The notes below the pieces were generated by a model. The model was not told the origin of the DNA. It searched no databases and was given only the letters and a program-made list of their open reading frames with translations. Shown one piece after another: positions 34,701-44,524 of a DNA stretch of 64,000 nucleotides. Every line of letters starts with the position of its first letter. Positions within the stretch are counted from its first letter, which is position 1. The DNA lies in assembly GCA_010645155.1 (NCBI GenBank), contig JAAGOF010000249.1, positions 187,486 to 251,485 on the forward strand. The letters are read 5' to 3'. This DNA comes from Tigriopus japonicus (lineage: Eukaryota; Arthropoda; Copepoda; Harpacticoida; Harpacticidae). A program made the position numbers and the translations under genes.

Positions 34701-35895
34701 CTTGGTGTTATCCTTATTACTATTTTTGCATTATTTGATATTTTTTGCGAGTTATTGCTCTTATATTTATATCAGACTACATCGAATATTTTATATATGT
34801 GACAAACAGTTCGAAGTTAAAGGGGGGTTGTTATATAGTCGCGTCATGCAACCTCAGAGTTCTTGTATCGAGCAGTTGAATGGAACAATAAAGACTCATT
34901 CACGTTTCATCTTCATCGTGGTTACGTCTCCCTTAATTCTGCTTCTCCATTTCTGTTATATAAGTTATATTATCTAACAAAAACCTACCACCATTCTTTT
35001 TCAGGTTCGCCAAAAGAAAAGCTTGATATGCTAAAAGATGCAATGGATGACGAAATCAACAGTCTCACAAACACTCTTAGAAGCACCTTCTTAAATAAAG
35101 TTCCATCTGAAGACGAAATTTCCAAGACTTGTGATGCTTTGGCGGAAAAGCTAGGAGCTGATATCGCTGCCAAAAATGATGTTCGTTGCGGGCTTATGGA
35201 CATAATCGAAGAAGCTCTGCAAGGTTAATGGTGCAAGGCCGAAATATACGAGGACATTGTATAATTGGGTATATCTTCATTTTTTCAGATATCACCGACT
35301 TTGAACCAGATGCAAACATGGTCTTCAATTATTTGATGATGTCTGCCCTTGCTGAGGCTGCAGACGCCATCGAAAAGAAAGGGATTAAAAAACCAAGTGG
35401 AGGTACTAAACATGTCTCATTTTTCGAAACTTTTTTTCACAATTAATGATCACATTCTGAAATCCTATTACAGCTGAACTCCAGGACATGGCCAGAGAAA
35501 ACATGTTGGAGATGATAAGACGACTTCTAATAGAAGCTGAGCTTCCCGACGAAATGCGGAAATTAGATGTCTACGGACGAAGCATTCAAGGAATTAAAGA
35601 GCTCCTCAATCATTTGTTGAACGATCCACACACTGGAAACCAGCTAAGACGCCAAGTCGCCTTCCTATTTGATTTTGACGAGATCCAGCACACGACCATT
35701 CTTGGTCTCACTCTCCAGGACATCTTAAAAGACGCCAAACATAGATTAAGACCTTGGGAACTGACAAAGCACCGAAGAATCAAGGGTTATCGTCGAGCCA
35801 AGATGCCCAAACTGGCATATTCCCAAGTGTATTGTTACTACAAAGTCCTGCCAGATCATGTAGATGGTCCACCCATAGGCGTGACGTATGAATGA
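16751..35895 (+). CDS. Giant tandem-helical-repeat protein, about 4,182 residues
   Basis: Seven exons with consistent phases: 16751-17362, 17428-17604, 17715-28497, 28572-28793, 35005-35223, 35289-35402, 35474-35895 (stop). All use GT-AG. Exon 3 alone is 10,783 bases without a stop. Residues 1 to about 70 are non-repetitive and basic. Then come short helical motifs of the type GASPEEIAKxMxxAL, about 18-22 residues each. From about 21260 to 28085 lie 28 units of about 80 residues with the pattern LLLLQKxLxxSGASEEEIxxILAKATxxGLSxxEI. The last exon encodes a non-repetitive C-terminus (begins AELQDMARENM, ends PPIGVTYE). Cysteine is rare and Lys, Glu, Leu and Ala dominate. No signal peptide, membrane segment or catalytic motif is seen. 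I do not recognise the family. An intracellular scaffold or filament-like role is inference. Further 5' exons cannot be excluded. Confidence 0.85.
18526..19270 (+). repeat. Array of about 18-residue helical motifs in the giant protein
   Basis: Encoded motifs such as GASPEEIARTMQQAMEKN, GASNEDIARAMAQALIDS and GASAEDIAHTMKEIINSG follow one another at about 18 residues (54 bases), with small spacers. Each looks like one amphipathic helix capped by a Gly-Ala-Ser turn. Confidence 0.75.
21260..28085 (+). repeat. 28 tandem units of about 80 residues with a two-unit period
   Basis: Counting the core LLxLxKxLxxSGA..EI gives 28 copies in about 6.8 kb, near 243 bases each. Units alternate: one subtype is introduced by GNLKVGG-like linkers, the other by PGMTPDxLDQ or GVTxxxxDQ linkers. 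The alternation is clearest from unit 19 to 26, where only even units carry the KITKDGLS-like stretch. The copies are diverged in protein sequence, so the array is old and under length and frame constraint. Confidence 0.8.
28794..30120. other. Intron 4 of the giant gene, 5' part
   Basis: Begins GTAAGA after phase 1. No coding or repeat structure recognised. A CACTAAC at 30098-30104 fits a branch point that would have lain about 37 bases from the acceptor before the LTR element inserted. Confidence 0.7.
30121..30271 (+). repeat. 5' LTR
   Basis: TG...CA ends; near-identical to the LTR at 34829-34979. Contains an AATAAA. Confidence 0.95.
30272..30284 (+). promoter_or_regulatory. Primer-binding site of the LTR element
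   Basis: TGGCGCAGTCGGT directly follows the 5' LTR and would pair with a tRNA 3' end ending GCGCCA. The tRNA species was not assigned. Confidence 0.75.
30494..32419 (+). pseudogene. gag, protease and start of RT (broken pol) of the intronic LTR element
   Basis: Encodes a Gag region, two zinc knuckles (CGNCGKSEH... and CHGCHKEGHLVHMC), an aspartic protease motif (DTGAARTVFP) and the first RT blocks up to DYRQLNKAIQRPIHPF. Reading then leaves the pol frame at a run of six T (32374-32379) and meets a stop. Another plausible Gag start (ATG at 30427) is in a different frame, which suggests a further break near 30520-30600. Inactive as it stands, unless the break is a sequence error in the T run. 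Confidence 0.85.
32487..34058 (+). pseudogene. RT, RNase H and first part of integrase of the intronic LTR element
   Basis: Continues pol one frame away from the upstream part; the frame is open from just after the T run near 32380. The RT active site reads IVDD in place of the usual YxDD. RNase H (TDHKPL, HLIADALSRAP) follows, then the integrase HHCC zinc motif (HLSHSG... CKKC) and two of the three catalytic acids (AIDLFH and KSDNGP). A TAA at 34056-34058 stops the frame inside the integrase core. Confidence 0.88.
34059..34694 (+). pseudogene. Integrase C-terminal part of the intronic LTR element
   Basis: Same frame as the preceding segment, separated only by the TAA. Carries the third catalytic acid (GLAESAVKAMKG) and a basic C-terminal tail, then a natural-looking stop at 34694. 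A single nonsense change explains the split. Confidence 0.8.
34818..34828 (+). promoter_or_regulatory. Polypurine tract of the LTR element
   Basis: A purine run ending in six G directly precedes the TGTTATAT of the 3' LTR; site of plus-strand priming. Confidence 0.8.
34829..34979 (+). repeat. 3' LTR
   Basis: Same as the 5' LTR except one base. Its end (TATCTAACA) carries a CTAAC at 34974-34978, 27 bases before the acceptor AG of the host gene's exon 5. Confidence 0.95.
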
Positions 35896-36209
35896 ACAAC
35901 AACGGAATGACATTCCTGCACCTTTGTACTTCAACAAAAACTCTTATGATTTACAGTACTCCTTTTGGTCATTGCAATATTTATCATTCAGGTGCCACTG
36001 AAACGTGCTCAAAATATGTATACGAATTTATGTCTTTACGGATATGCAGTAAATCTATGATATTCTTTGGGTTATTGTACTCATTATTTGACGTAGGAAA
36101 GCGGGAAGATATTGTTATTCTGGTTCTTGTTTGAAGACGATGGGAAATGATTAAGCTCATTTGCTGAATTTTTTTTGTTCGATTCTCCAATAGAATGATC
36201 ATCACAAGG
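35896..36209. other. Convergent intergenic gap
   Basis: About 314 bases between the stop codons of the giant gene (+) and the phosphatase gene (-). No AATAAA was seen close to either stop. Nothing else recognised. Confidence 0.6.
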
Positions 36210-39164
36210 TCACGTTGGTCGAAATTGCTCATCATGCTGGACAACGAATCCCGGGGGATTCAAACAATTGGAATTGTTATCTCGATGGGCATGGTTGTTG
36301 TGCATTGCGTTCAAATGCCAATATCGGGGAGGGGCAAGACGGGTCATGTCTATCTTGGACAAACTATGAGTCTTTCTGCGGTTGAAGAAGTGAGAGTTGG
36401 GTGAAGTTAGCGATCTCTTCGGGCACATCATGGTCGTATTTTCCATGGCAATTGGGGGGTCGTGAAAACTATTTGCACGATGTGTGGGGGAACTCTTGAG
36501 CGATCTTGAAACAGATGGACTAGAGTCATAATCGACGTAGAGGGAGGTGGGGTCACAAGGAATTGGATGGGGAAACACAACGCTCATGTCTAGATTCGAG
36601 GTCGCCTTGTTCAATCGATGTCGGAAGGGCGATCGTAAGTGGCTTTGGGTCTCGGATGCAGGTCGACGTAGATCCTTGTCGGAATGGGATCTGCGAGGAA
36701 ACGATCGGATTTGGTCTTGTGGCAAAATGGACCACAAATTACAAGCTGATTTGCCCAACGCGAACCCTCTCTTATTGTTGGCTGACCCACGTCTCAAGAA
36801 AGAAGGGGCGTACGATCTGCGAAGATTAAAAATGAATGTTCAAGCTTGCTCCAAAGTTTCCTGCATTTTGAGAGACCCTCAGCAATAAATCAAGACGACA
36901 ACTTTTCCCATATTCTGTCGTCCAACCTTTTTCTACCGAGATAAATGTTTATGTGATGCAAAGTTTTACCATCCATATTCGAGATTCGGTCCATTGACTT
37001 TCTCGATTAGGCCAAAGGAAACGAATAGAAAAATCTGATCGGATCAAGCGGTGGAAATAAATCCCATAACTGTTCTATTTCCCTTTGCCTAGCGATCTAG
37101 GAATGCCTTAAACTTAGATTGAGATTGCAAATTGAATTCCAGAATGCCTCGGGATTTTATTACCTGTTATGTGCCCGACAAACTCCGGAAGGGCATGATA
37201 TTCCCCCATCTTCGCAATCTCCTCCGCAAATCTCACCGTCGGAAACCTTTCTTCGGTAGGTCTCCAATAGAGCCTGGCATCTTTCTCCGTCTCCTAAAGT
37301 CAGATTATCGGTTTCCGGCGAAGAACTGGTCTCAGTTCGAACGCTCAGTCTGCCCGCCACAACCACGTTAGCACAGCCGACTGGCCCAGATGTGGCGGCA
37401 AATTGCGCGCCATTTTGTGCGTGAGGAGAAGTAGCGGCTCCAGGGGAACGAATTACTGCCGTTCGAGGTCGGAATTTTTCCGCAAGGCGTTGTCTTTCCT
37501 AGAGTTGGAGAATAAATGAGGACAGTCAGAACTTGACGTTCCTTGTGAAGTGAAAAGGACAGCCAAAGAAAGCCTCTGACTCCGTGGACTCGAAACAACC
37601 AATTATGAAGGGCACATGGAAGTTTTACAATCGCAACAAACAGTCACACTGCATAGCTTCAGTTTGCCTGCATTTTCTTGGAACGAAAGAAAAAAAGAAC
37701 CGGCTAAGAAAAAATTGAGATACTCACTTTAGCTAGGCCATGTTGCTCAAAATCCGCCAATTGTTTCTGAAATCCAATATTTGGATTAGCCACAATCCTT
37801 GCTGCCCTGACCGATTGCAAAGCCTCTTGATGATTGAGAGTTGGGACTGTAGAGAGAAGATAAGCCGCTGCCACAGTCACAGACCTCGAGATTCCGGCCA
37901 AGCTAAAAGCGAAGCAACCATAAGCACCTTGAGTCGAAAGAGCTTACTAATTGTACAAAGTTCGTCAAAGAGATGGTGCTTTTCTTCAGATCTACTTTTC
38001 GATGCACCTCCAAGTTCCGCGAGATAGCCAACTGAACTTGAATCAATGGTCCTGAGAGCTTTTGTAAAAGCTTTCGGAGTGATAGATGGCCCCATAAGCT
38101 TAGGATATCAATCTTTTCGCAGATGCCCTCTCAATTTCGCATACCTGCCATTTGCATAAGTACCTCCTTATTCCAATCGAAAAGAGATGATTTGGAACCT
38201 CTGAAACAAACGCTAGATTCCATTTGCACGCGGATATTACCGATTCTCCAAAGTTCAAATCCCACCCACGTAATCTCGACAAGAACCTCGTTTCATTTCG
38301 TATTCAAATATTATCCCCCGAAAGTAATTAACCAAAGGTGCCATGTCTGGTTTCCCCTCCCTTTCTCATTGTGATACCGCCCTCAACTATTAACATATCT
38401 TGGTTGGCCATGTTATCCTTAGTTTCCAAATGAAACAACTTTCCTTCTCGGGAAAGGCCGTGACGATATTAGATATCAGCTCCAACTTTACAGGCTGATT
38501 ACTCACAAAACTTTGAAAAGAACACCAAGAGTAATGTAATGTTCAGTTCTCTTCGAGAACCGCCCTTTTTCCTCATAAAGTAAAAACCAACCTGTCTGGC
38601 CATGAGAAGTAATGTGAAACCCGTCCTTTCAAGACTCTACAAAAAAGTTGGACTCAAAAAGTAAAACTGTTCCCATTTCGACTAATTGTTTCTCCTGGAA
38701 ACCATTTGCTCAGATTTCGTTTGGCTCGAAAAGTGATGTTGAGAGGCAAGAAACCTGCTTACCAATGGATAAGAACATGGCCTCCTCGAATTCGAGCTGG
38801 ATGGATGAAGTCGTTGCATTGTGGGAAATATTGAGCCAGATCTTGCTTGGGAGAATCTGCAGCCCCGATGATCAAGTATTTTTTATCCTGAAACGACGAT
38901 GATCGTGGCTTGATCAAAGTAAGGAACGTACCTTAGTTTTTCCCCTGTTTGGGACCTAGCTCTTGTGCCGAGACAATGTAATTTCCATATGAAAAGGCCG
39001 TTATCTATTATGACAATGTTATTGTTATGTCCAGTGTATATGATTACCTTGAAAGTCTTTCTCGCATCGTCGCATATGGAGAGAATGTGCGTGATTTTTC
39101 GGATGTCCAACTGGTGCAAATCCTTTGAGTCACGGAAATTGCCCACATATAATCCAGGAAGAAT
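36210..39164 (-). CDS. Dual-specificity phosphatase, DUSP15/DUSP22 type, with long C-terminal tail
   Basis: Predicted cysteine phosphatase of the atypical DUSP group. Exons in coding order: 39164-39048 (ILPGLYVGNFRDSK...), 38887-38763 (YLIIGAADSPKQ... ends in H plus part of C), 37902-37728 (LAGISRS... ends HGLAK), 37498-37164, and 36816-36210 (stop). Splice phases agree at each junction. The signature H-C-L-A-G-I-S-R-S is formed across an exon junction; the general acid is the Asp of AADSP; ANPNIGFQKQL matches the DUSP22 subfamily. The listed exons give 452 residues. The last two encode about 310 residues of Ser/Pro/Arg-rich, probably disordered tail, much longer than in vertebrate DUSP22. 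In vertebrates a first exon encodes the myristoylated MGNGMNK; I could not locate it here. It should lie above 39170 beyond the LINE fragment. Confidence 0.88.
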
Positions 39165-39187
39165 CTGAAAGAAGAAGGATATATGTA

Positions 39188-39790
39188 CATTTATTTATTT
39201 ATTTATTTATTTTTTTGGGGGGTGGGGCGGATTTTTCAATACCGCTACAAGGAATGGGATTCCCTGTAAAGAGAGTTAATCATTATTATAGTTTCAATAA
39301 TTAATGTTTATATGAAATTTGATCTACCAATGAGTTACTGTTGGCAGATCTATACAACCCTTGTATAGTGGGTTGGTCAGGAATAATGTTTAAAAATTTG
39401 TCCAATCCTGCCTTAAATGCTGTTAGAGGATCAGCTCCTACATATTCCCGACGAAGGCAAATAGGCAACAAATTGAACAATGAAGGAGCCCGATAAAGAA
39501 GAGAGGAGGACTTCATTGTTCGAATTAGCCTTGATTCCTTAGGATTTGGAGGTGCTCTCAGAGCGCACGTAAAACCTCTACGATCGCTACAACTGATCTC
39601 AAATCCTGGGTTAGGACAGAGCCCATGAATGCTCTTGAAAACATACAGTATCAGATACCTTTCATACCTTCTCTGAGTACTGTACAACCCTAACTTCTGG
39701 AGCCTCTCCCAATACGAGAGCTCTCTCATTCCTGCGATGTTCTTAGTAAAACATCTTTGGACCTGATCGCCCTTTTGCAATACAATTGAT
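39188..39790 (-). mobile_element. LINE 3' fragment (copy 1), CR1/jockey-like RT C-terminus
   Basis: On the minus strand it encodes the end of a non-LTR retrotransposon RT ORF (VQRCFTKNIAGMRELSYW, then NLLPICLRREYVGADP, ending DQISYKH), followed by a short 3' UTR and an (AAAT)n tail at 39188-39213. The 5' end is truncated at about 39790 next to AT-rich simple repeats. It lies in the DUSP first intron, same strand, with its tail about 20 bases from the acceptor of exon 39164-39048. Near-identical sequence occurs at 42.9-44.5 kb and 55.9/63.5 kb. Confidence 0.85.
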
Positions 39791-41228
39791 TGATACAATT
39801 TGATACAATTACAATTGATATACAATACCACGACTAAGCAAACCGTTTCGTATTTTTCTGCCTATTTGAAGCCCCGACTCTAAAAATTCTAGGAACAAGT
39901 GTCCTCAATCATTTTAAGATATGGAACAAGGGAAGCCTTTGGAACAAATGATCTCAGAAGAAACGCACACCTGAGGCAAGACAATTGAAATGACTCATAA
40001 AAGTGTAGACTTCCCTCTAGAAGTCTGCAACTTTGTTGATACAACAATCACTTAAGGGGATTTTTTGGACATCATTCCAGTTTCCATAGCAAATCATTTA
40101 AAACATTTGATTTTGGCCACTGTATTCCGGAATGACAAGGCAATGATTTAAACTAAATCAACTTTCTCGTTTTATTAAGCCAAGGAGATGCTTCGTTACA
40201 CCAAGACTAGCAAAGCTAATACTCTGCGTACATTTGTGTTCATGTGAATAACTCCTTTTTAGGCCCAAAACAGATCGCGAGAAAGGTTTTTCATTAAAAG
40301 AAACAAATGTGGATTTCGCCGATTTGACAATTTCAATAAAATGCGTTGATTTAGCATAATTTTATCTGTTTTACTCTTCCACACGTGTAAAATTTTATTT
40401 TCACTTTAACTAAGTCATTGAAAACAAGACTCAAAATATTTAGTTGCGGTACGTCAAAATATTATCAAGAAAGGAGGAAATGTTCATATGAGCTCTGAAA
40501 GCAAGGCAATTCATGAAAAGTCCTTGATCTTTGTGGACCGTCATCCTTGACCAAGCCTTCTGGCCTTTCTGGCACAAAAAATGATAAATTACCTTGCCTT
40601 GGTGACAACTAGTTGGGGAACCTTGGGGCTTCCTGGATATCTCATTGCAAAAAAGCTCTCTCTACTCAAACTCAGGGCCCCATGTCAGTCATACGTAGGT
40701 AAGATTAAAAACTCCTAATCTATAGTACATTTTTCGTCTTTGTCATTTTTTTTACCATCTGGGACTCAGATCTTTGATGGCTTAAACGGTTTTCCAAGTG
40801 GTGTCCCTGGTCTTTAATCTTTGGTCGGCCCTTGGCAATGCTGGCAATCCAAAAAACTTGGCACAAGAATTCGGACTTTGTCGAAGAGGTAGAATGTCTT
40901 AAAACTAATCAAAGACTGTAAGGTGTTGCCAAATAATTTGGGGTAAGAAAGCATGAGACTAAAAAAACGTTAACTCCATCCATTTTTATTGGAGTTGATA
41001 GAATGCAAACAATCCATCAACTCCAATAACAAACAAAGTGGGAACTCGTTCTGCTTGTAGATTTTTTTAGCTTTTATTTTTTGAACCAAACGCAAATCTT
41101 GCACCATTTTCCAATTGTAAACATAGTGTATTTGGTTTTGAAGTATTGCCCATACTCTGACGCAAAGTGAAGTAATTTGATGTTTTGTGTTTCAAATTAA
41201 AAATAAAACCAAATCTATTATCATTATT
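39791..41228. other. AT-rich region without a supported gene
   Basis: No open frame with recognisable content. It probably includes the remainder of the DUSP first intron. Confidence 0.5.
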
Positions 41229-41744
41229 AGGGGTGCAGATTTCTGGCAAATAAAACGCCTTTTAGGCCCCGAAAATGGCAAATAAAAGCGTCCAAATTGG
41301 CAAATAAAATGGCAAATAAACAAAGAAATGGCAAATAGACTCGAAAACTTACCAAAATATAGCAAAGCTGGCCACTAAATTTGGAAAATGAGCATTATTT
41401 TCCACCAACAATAAATTGGAATGCAAGTATGTGAAAATTTAAGAGAAAATATTTTTATTCCGTTGAATAAAAAATTCGTTGCCAAAAAAGTTGAATAATC
41501 CTTTAAAAAAACATTTTGACCATTTGTTTTCCTTTTTTTTGAACGAAAATGACAATTTTTGCATTGATTTGCCGAAAAACGACAAATTTTGCATGTAATT
41601 GCCGACAAACTGACAATTTTTTTATTTATTTGCCAAAAAATGGTAAATAAAATGAAAAATGGTAAACAAACTTCAAAAGCCAACAACTAGCAAATTAAAC
41701 ATGTTTTTGGGCATAAAATCTTATTTGCCAGAAATCTGCACCCC
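41229..41744. mobile_element. hAT-like MITE with long terminal inverted repeats
   Basis: The left end AGGGGTGCAGATTTCTGGC continues to a total of about 25 bases repeated inverted at the right end. Flanks TCATTATT (41221-41228) and TCATTATC (41745-41752) fit an 8-base target duplication with one change. The interior is AT-rich with repeated GGCAAATAAA-type words and no transposase ORF, so the element is non-autonomous. Confidence 0.82.
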
Positions 41745-41752
41745 TCATTATC

Positions 41753-42919
41753 CCTTGGAAACATTATCCTTGGCATAATACTATTCTTGGAAATCAATCT
41801 GATTAACGAAACCTTTTTTTTTACACTTGAGGGAAGATTTGATGATCTTTGTTTTGTGAATATCTAGGACAACCAAAGGGGGAAAACGGTAACGAGCTTG
41901 TTTTGTATGCTCGCTCTCGTCCGTCGAGATCAAGCGGGATTTATCTCATTGAGCCTTGGCAATCCGAAAAGCTTTAGCTCCAAAGTGAGGGATTGGTATT
42001 TGATCAACGTACCACGTCCCTTGGAGCAACATCCTACTACAACCTGGCTCATCTCGACCTTTTCTTTGGCTTGGCGCCCTTTTTATTGAGTAAGTCCTAG
42101 GTTTTTGTCTCTTACCCATTATCTGAACCCCAACTTCTTGAGGTTGCGAGAGTCTAAACTTGAATTTCAAACATTTAACTTTTCAGATCTAACTTAACCT
42201 TTCTTAACTTAACCTAACAATTATTGTCTTTAAGGTACTTAAGACTATCTAAACTATCTTAAACTATGACTTTAGTAACAAAGACTTAACGCACCTTCAA
42301 AGATGCGAGGGGTCAAATAAAAATGAAGATTTTTGTCCCATGTAACCTCGTCGTCATTGAAAGACTATAAAAGTTCACCACACTTGGACGTTGCATATGT
42401 AAGACAACACTTTTCACTTGTTCAAAAGACTAATAGTTACCTTAAATTGAATTTCCAGTGATTCGGAAGAGGACAAACTTCATGACTCAAAATTGGAACT
42501 AAACCAAACCAGGGACAACGCAGAAATAAGCCTTCTGAGCTAGATTTAAACTGACAAGGAACGATATTCGACGGCACCATATAGTAATAAGGGGGAATAA
42601 AAGAGTAAAAAATAGCGGCAACTCATAAGAGAGAGTGACATTTTAAAGCCAATCATAATTGAGTGAATTTCAAAGACTTTTTTTGCAACTAGGTATATCT
42701 TGAGGCAAGGGGTACCGATAAAGCTATGAAATATTCGAGAGGGTCTTTTTGGGAAAAATATTTCACCAGCCTAGAATTTTTTTCTTCATGAAAAACATAT
42801 TCCGTATAAGGCACAGTGCCAACCCTCCAATTATCTTATTCATACCATGAGCTTATTCACGTCCAAGAGCACCAACAGGAAAATGAAAAAAAAACACATT
42901 TTATATTAAGTAACATTGT
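41753..42919. other. Region without a supported gene
   Basis: Contains a loose cluster of CTTAACCTAAC-like words at about 42180-42215. Nothing else recognised. Confidence 0.5.
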
Positions 42920-44520
42920 GTGAATTTGAAACGAGAAATTGAATATGCCTCACCCATTTGGGCTCCAATGAGTTCAGCAGGTTTGCAAAAGGTCGAGCAG
43001 GTCCAAAGATGTTTTACTAGGAACATCACAGGAATGAGAGAGCTCTCATATTGGGAGAGGCTCCAGAAGTTAGGGTTGTACAGTACTCAGAGAAGGTATG
43101 AAAGGTATCTGATACTGTATGTTTTCAAGAGCATTCATTGGCTCTGTCCTAACCCAGGATTTAAATCAATTGTAGCGATCGTAGAGGTTTTACGTGCGCC
43201 CTGAGACAGGAACCTCTCACCACAGGACGCGAACTTCAGCTGACGCGTAGCCCAATGAGGCCCTTAAAACGGAGCGGCTCTGGAGTGAATTTGAAGGAAA
43301 TTGCCAAAAAACGATAGAAATAGGTGTTTGATAGCAAACATCACTTCAGAACATTGTTGCAGCATTAGATAGCGCTCCTTTTCCTGACATTCATTTTTAT
43401 AATGATGCTTTCTGTTCTAGGGAATTAGTCAAAACTGGGCTCCTTCAGACCAATATCTCGCACAAAATTGAGAATAGATCTTAAATAAATGTATATGTAA
43501 CTTAAATCTAGTAATACCAACTTTAGACAATGAGTTCAGTTTTACTTTGATCAAGTTTCATGAAGATTGGGCGTCTTTTTAGAAAACTGTGGCCATGTTA
43601 TTAACAATGAAACTCACAGCCACAGTATCCACACTCTTCCCCATAAAAACATCATTTTTACTCAGCATTTTATCGTCTGAAATCCTTGAAATCCATTAGA
43701 TGCCAAATATCAACATTTTGATCGGCCAAACCAAGAGGAAGTACGAGATTAAACAAATTTTTCATCAACTAATAGTTGAGTTGTTGGTGATTCCCTCAGA
43801 CTGATTATTTATGCAGAACGCAGTGAAAAACGGATCACTCTCATGGAGCACTTTATTCTTCGCTTTGATGGTGTTGTTAGGTACTTATAATCTGAAACCA
43901 TTGGTATTTCAGGATAAGTTGAATAGGGTTGATAATGAATGGTGAACGTGGTTTACCCACGAATGGGGTGCATTTGATTATGTCTAAGAGACAGATACAC
44001 AAACTAGAATGATGTCTAGACAATTTATTCACTGATTTAGTATGAAATATTGAATATTGAGTCCACAACACTCCCCCTATCGTTTGCTCCTTAGGGCCTC
44101 GTTGGGCTCTCAAAAACAACAACAAACAGCTGTCTTCGCATCCTCTTCTGTAAGTATATCCATGCCTGAGAGCACCTCCAAATCCAAGGGAATCTAGGCT
44201 TGTTCGAACAATGAAGTCCTCCTCTCTTCTTCATCGGGCTCCTTCATTGTTCAATTTGTTGCCTATTTGCCTTCGTCGGGAATATGTAGGAGCTGATCCT
44301 CTAACAGCATTTAAGGCAGGATTGGACAAATTTTTAAAAACTATTCCTGACCAACCCACTATACAAGGGTTGTATAGATCTGCCAACAGTAACTCATTGG
44401 TAGATCAAATTTCATATAAACATTAATTATTGAAACTATAATAATGATTAACTCTCTTTACAGGGAATCCCATTCCTTGTAGCGGTATTGAAAAATCCGC
44501 CCCCCCCTCCCCTCCCCCCC
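42920..44520 (+). mobile_element. LINE 3' fragment (copy 2), interrupted
   Basis: Encodes the same RT C-terminus as copy 1 but begins further upstream (EYASPIWAP). The coding part stops at about 43206 (GCGCCCTGAGA), is interrupted by about 950 bases, and resumes at about 44164 (CTGAGAGCACCTCC) to the stop near 44426 and the 3' UTR ending in a C-rich tract at about 44500-44524. CTGAGA on both sides could be a target duplication of the inserted DNA. Confidence 0.82.
43875..44070 (-). repeat. Probable LTR of a partial retroelement inside LINE copy 2
   Basis: On the minus strand the block begins TGTTGTGGACTC and ends ACCTAACA, contains AATAAA, and is preceded by a purine tract (ATAGGGGGAG, 44080-44071). 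That is the layout of a 3' LTR with its polypurine tract. No partner LTR or coding region was found. Confidence 0.5.
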
Positions 44521-44524
44521 CCCC

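Larger units (their letters stand above)
30121..34979 (+). mobile_element. Ty3/gypsy-like LTR retrotransposon in intron 4 of the giant gene
   Basis: Two 151-base LTRs (30121-30271 and 34829-34979) begin TGTTATAT and end CTAACA; they differ at one base (30155 A, 34863 T). A 5-base target duplication AAAAC lies at 30116-30120 and 34980-34984. A tRNA primer site TGGCGCAGTCGG starts at 30272, directly after the 5' LTR. A purine tract AAAGGGGGG precedes the 3' LTR. The internal region encodes Gag, protease, RT, RNase H and integrase in that order, which is the gypsy order. The coding region has at least one frame break and one in-frame stop, so this copy is not autonomous despite its near-identical LTRs. 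It has the same orientation as the host gene. Confidence 0.95.

Noticed and set aside
34863..34981. Short frames beginning MYRAVEWNNK in both LTRs
   Set aside because: They are LTR sequence read in a chance frame; the same peptide occurs in both LTRs and continues differently outside.
42110..42120. Minus-strand ATGGGTAAG considered as the missing first exon of the DUSP gene
   Set aside because: Does not encode an MGNGMNK-like start with a donor in the right phase.
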